Below are positions 61,431 to 64,000 of a DNA stretch of 64,000 bases, piece by piece. The stretch is from Agroathelia rolfsii. Its lineage: Eukaryota > Basidiomycota > Agaricomycetes > Amylocorticiales > Amylocorticiaceae. The notes below the pieces were generated by a model that searched no databases, was not told where the DNA came from, and saw only the letters and a list, made by a program, of their open reading frames with translations. A program made the position numbers and the translations under genes. Every line of letters begins with the position of its first letter. Positions within the stretch are counted from its first letter, which is position 1. The stretch spans positions 1,860,001-1,924,000 of the forward strand of contig JABRWF010000004.1 of the NCBI GenBank assembly GCA_018343915.1. Reading direction: 5' to 3'.

Positions 61431-61817
61431 GATGGAGAGAGGATACAGTGAAGACCAGGAGATGCACTAGCTGTCCTGTTTTTAACGCCGGTGTCGATGG
61501 TGGGTGGTCCAAGTCCGATCACAAGAATGAACAGATCTCCAGAGGTCTTGAATCGATGAGATCAAAATACACGCCCCAAAGAAAGGCACAGAATATTGTA
61601 CTCCCTCGCGGATGTTGTAAAGTACGTGCTACTAACAATTCGATGGTGATGAGGATGCTTGACGTGGAGAATGGCTTTCAGAGATTGAAATGACTCGGCC
61701 GAATGCAGCGATCATAGCATGTCAGTATCACGTGCTGTCCTCATCCCAGCATCTTAACTGTGCCTAGGCAACTACTAAACATTAGCAACAAATTAGCAAA
61801 CCTCGCCTCAGAACACC
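61431..61817. promoter_or_regulatory. Divergent promoter between AROM and TFIIIC-like genes
   Basis: A 387 bp region between two opposite starts. It contains TGACTC at 61691-61696, six of the seven bases of the Gcn4/Cpc1 site TGASTCA, which controls amino-acid biosynthesis genes in fungi; the seventh base is G. It also holds a palindromic CACGTG E-box at 61729-61734. Both lie nearer the TFIIIC-like gene, and their use is untested. Confidence 0.45.
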
Positions 61818-64000
61818 ATGACCCGGTCATTACGCCCAAGGAAGGAGCGCAAAAACTATTCGGCCATGGCCGATATTGACGACAAAAACGATGATGACGC
61901 GTCTATTCCAGCTGTAGAAGTGTTAGAAGTCGACGACTCGAGTGGATCTGACTTTGAGATGGCAGACGCAGAAAACGAAAATGAAGACCGTGATAATGAT
62001 GAGAATCTCTCTGTTGATGATGGCTCCATGGACATAGAACAACTAGATGAAGCAAGCGATGAAGAATATCCTCAACAAAGCAAAGGAAAAGGCAAAGCAA
62101 TTAACAAAAGGCCAACAAAAAAGCTCCCTAAAACAAGTACTGCGCCTGGCCGACTTCGACCTGCTGTCCGCCAGAACTTCTCTTTACCAAATCCTAGTGT
62201 TCATCATAGACATCGCCCAATGCCTCTTTTTTCTCGCTTGGAAAAAGTAGAGCAATTAGTTGACGAGCCGAAAATGTTTCGTCCACCTAGTGTTAGGAAT
62301 GTCAACAGCTTTACTTCTTCAAAAACTACTCGAGACAGAGTCAGCAAAGCCTGGGGGCTCAATGTTGGCTCAGGCCCGCTATGGGATTTGATAGAAGACA
62401 GAGGCTGGTATAAAGAGGCATATAGAGGAGCCGCTGGTAGCTCGCCTGAACCGGAGAAGGAAGCTTCTCGCCGCCCACGCGTCTATCAAAATGTCAGGAT
62501 CAAGGATGGCTGGAAGATATTGAACAAAGGGTTTGTAATAATTCTAACTTTCGCAAAAATCGCACTGATCCCTCCAATATTGCAAGCATAGACAAGCGAG
62601 CAAATATCTCCCAAAAAGCGATGATAACCCATCTGATCCTCCTCGGCCTATCACATGCGCATTTGGTCCATACGAAGAACAAACAAAAGTGGAAATGAGC
62701 ATATTCGATACGCAGCATATATGTTTGTGGGATTGTTGCCCTCCATATGGCGCGCAGATATCTATCCTGACGCAAAAATGTTACAGCACAATTTTTTCCA
62801 GGGAAGCCGTCCGTAGTATTCAATGCCGGAGCGCCCGTGTGGGGCCTGGACTGGTGTCCAATTCATCCCGATGATCGTCCAGGTTTATTCAACTGAAGAA
62901 TTTGCCCTATTACCAAGAACTTATTATGATAATTATAGGTCACGAGCATGGCTACTATCTTGCCGTCGCGCCTCTTCCGAGCAAGTCATACGTTTCAAAA
63001 ATCGGAAGCCAAATACCTCGCCCGTTCCCTGCATGCATCCAAATCTGGTCTCTTAAACCTGGGCCCGGCGACGAGCCTACATCCGAAAGCCGTGTGAATT
63101 GTGAGGTGGTGTTATGTCTCGAAGGTGGCCCTGCACATGAAATTCGCTGGTGTCCTCTTCCAGCCGGCTCCGTGAGTGTTTTTACTTCATAAAATCATGC
63201 GTTTATCACTGAAAACGAAGAAATAATCATTTGATACACATAGTTTTCCGATGGCTCATCTTCCTGCCCCAGGACGCTGGGAGTCTTGGCCGGCACATTT
63301 GTCGATGGATCTCTATCAATATATGCTGTTCCAAACCCACGGGACTTGATGTCTCCTCCGACAAGTCGCGAGGGCTCTGAAGAACCTGTCTATGGTCTCA
63401 TCTGTCTCATAAGCAGTATCCATTCCTCTCTCATCTGATATTCTGTTCGTTACAGTACACATTCCAGAACCTTTATTGAGAATCCAACTTGAGGACACGG
63501 CGTGTTGGTCTCTGGACTGGGCCAACAGTGAAATTATTGCAGTAGGATGCACCAACGGTATGCATGTCCATCCGAACGACTCGTCTTCGTCATCACTAAA
63601 CATCTTTTAGGCTCAATTGCTGTATATGACATTTCCCATGCAATCAACAACGGAGAAGGACCCAGTTAGTCATCCCAGCGAGTGTTACTCTATGCCTAAC
63701 CCTCTTTCATGCCTATAGATATTTATCCAACGCATTACATCAGCCCACACCAATCAGCCGTGCGTGCCCTATGCTGGCTTCGCGTGCCTCCCAGTGGTCC
63801 AGCAGGCGAACTCCTGACGGGTGACAATCCTACAATTATCGCCAGTGGTGGGTACGATGGCGTCGAATGCATGATTGATATACGTGAGCCGGGATGGGGA
63901 GGTGGTGTGATGAATCGCACGCGAGGTAAGCATGATTTATCATCGAATGCTGTACAGAACATAGCTGATCGTTACATACCCTGCACAGATATTATCCCAA
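61818..64000 (+). CDS. WD40 TFIIIC subunit resembling Tfc6/GTF3C2, 3' partial
   Basis: Candidate subunit of TFIIIC, which recruits RNA polymerase III to tRNA and 5S genes. Start ATG 61818. Exon 1 (to about 62530) encodes a disordered acidic N-terminus (many D/E, then KGKGKAINKRPTKK), then SRLEKVEQLVDEPKMFRPPS and GPLWDLIEDRGWYKEA. Later exons form a beta-propeller of WD-like repeats: PKSDDNPSDPPRPITCAFGP, APVWGLDWCPIHPDDRP, GHEHGYYLAVAPLP, VVLCLEGGPAHEIRWCPLP, then the segments near 63250-63350 (GTFVDGSLSIYAVPNPRD), 63490-63600 (TACWSLDWANSEIIAVGCTN), SPHQSAVRALCWLRVP and IIASGGYDGVECMIDIREPG. The gene continues past the window end. The family is assigned from the LDWCP/IRWCPLP pattern and the acidic N-terminus, without an alignment. 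Confidence 0.7.

Overview
This window is nuclear DNA of a filamentous basidiomycete, most likely an Agaricomycete. Nearly every gene is cut by short GT-AG introns of about 50-70 bases. There is a pentafunctional AROM gene and a Kre6-type GH16 gene. A DUF6534-type membrane protein and a short kinase-like protein belong to families I know mainly from Agaricomycetes. I cannot name the species. I recognised no rRNA, tRNA, CRISPR or prokaryotic-type operon.

Layout. 1-4360: no gene, AT-rich with homopolymer A runs. 4361-10820: a divergent pair for cell-wall polysaccharide, a membrane family 2 glycosyltransferase (minus) and a type II membrane GH16 enzyme of the Kre6/Skn1 family (plus). 12888-17666 (minus): a large multi-exon ArAE/FUSC-like membrane protein with a His-rich stretch. 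19622-20610 (plus): a DUF985-type cupin, apparently with a GC-AG intron. 21456-25486 (plus): a Rtt107/Brc1-like multi-BRCT genome-stability protein. It converges on 25876-31415 (minus), a 1,692-residue protein with an N-terminal SH3 domain and a C-terminal TBC (Rab-GAP) domain in which both catalytic finger residues appear replaced.

31.4-42.7 kb is a gene-poor accessory island. It holds two inverted, diverged copies of a retrotransposon-like repeat (about 34.98-35.70 and 39.95-40.56 kb). Between them lie a conserved gene of unknown function (37258-39367, minus) and a truncated, inverted paralogue of its 5' exons (36299-36790, plus).

42.7-64 kb is housekeeping again: a Qc-SNARE like syntaxin 8 (minus), a small kinase-like protein (plus), a type II mitochondrial NADH dehydrogenase (minus), gamma-tubulin complex component 2 (minus), mitochondrial ribosomal protein uS4m (plus, 166 bp from GCP2 and divergent), a DUF6534-type membrane protein built from very small exons (minus), AROM (minus), and the 5' part of a WD40 TFIIIC subunit resembling Tfc6 (plus), which runs off the window.

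Functional links are few, as expected for a fungal chromosome. The clearest are the two divergent cell-wall genes at 4-11 kb and the divergent promoters at 51.9-52.1 and 61.4-61.8 kb. Exon joins were worked out by hand from splice signals and reading frame. Where I could not resolve a join I say so.
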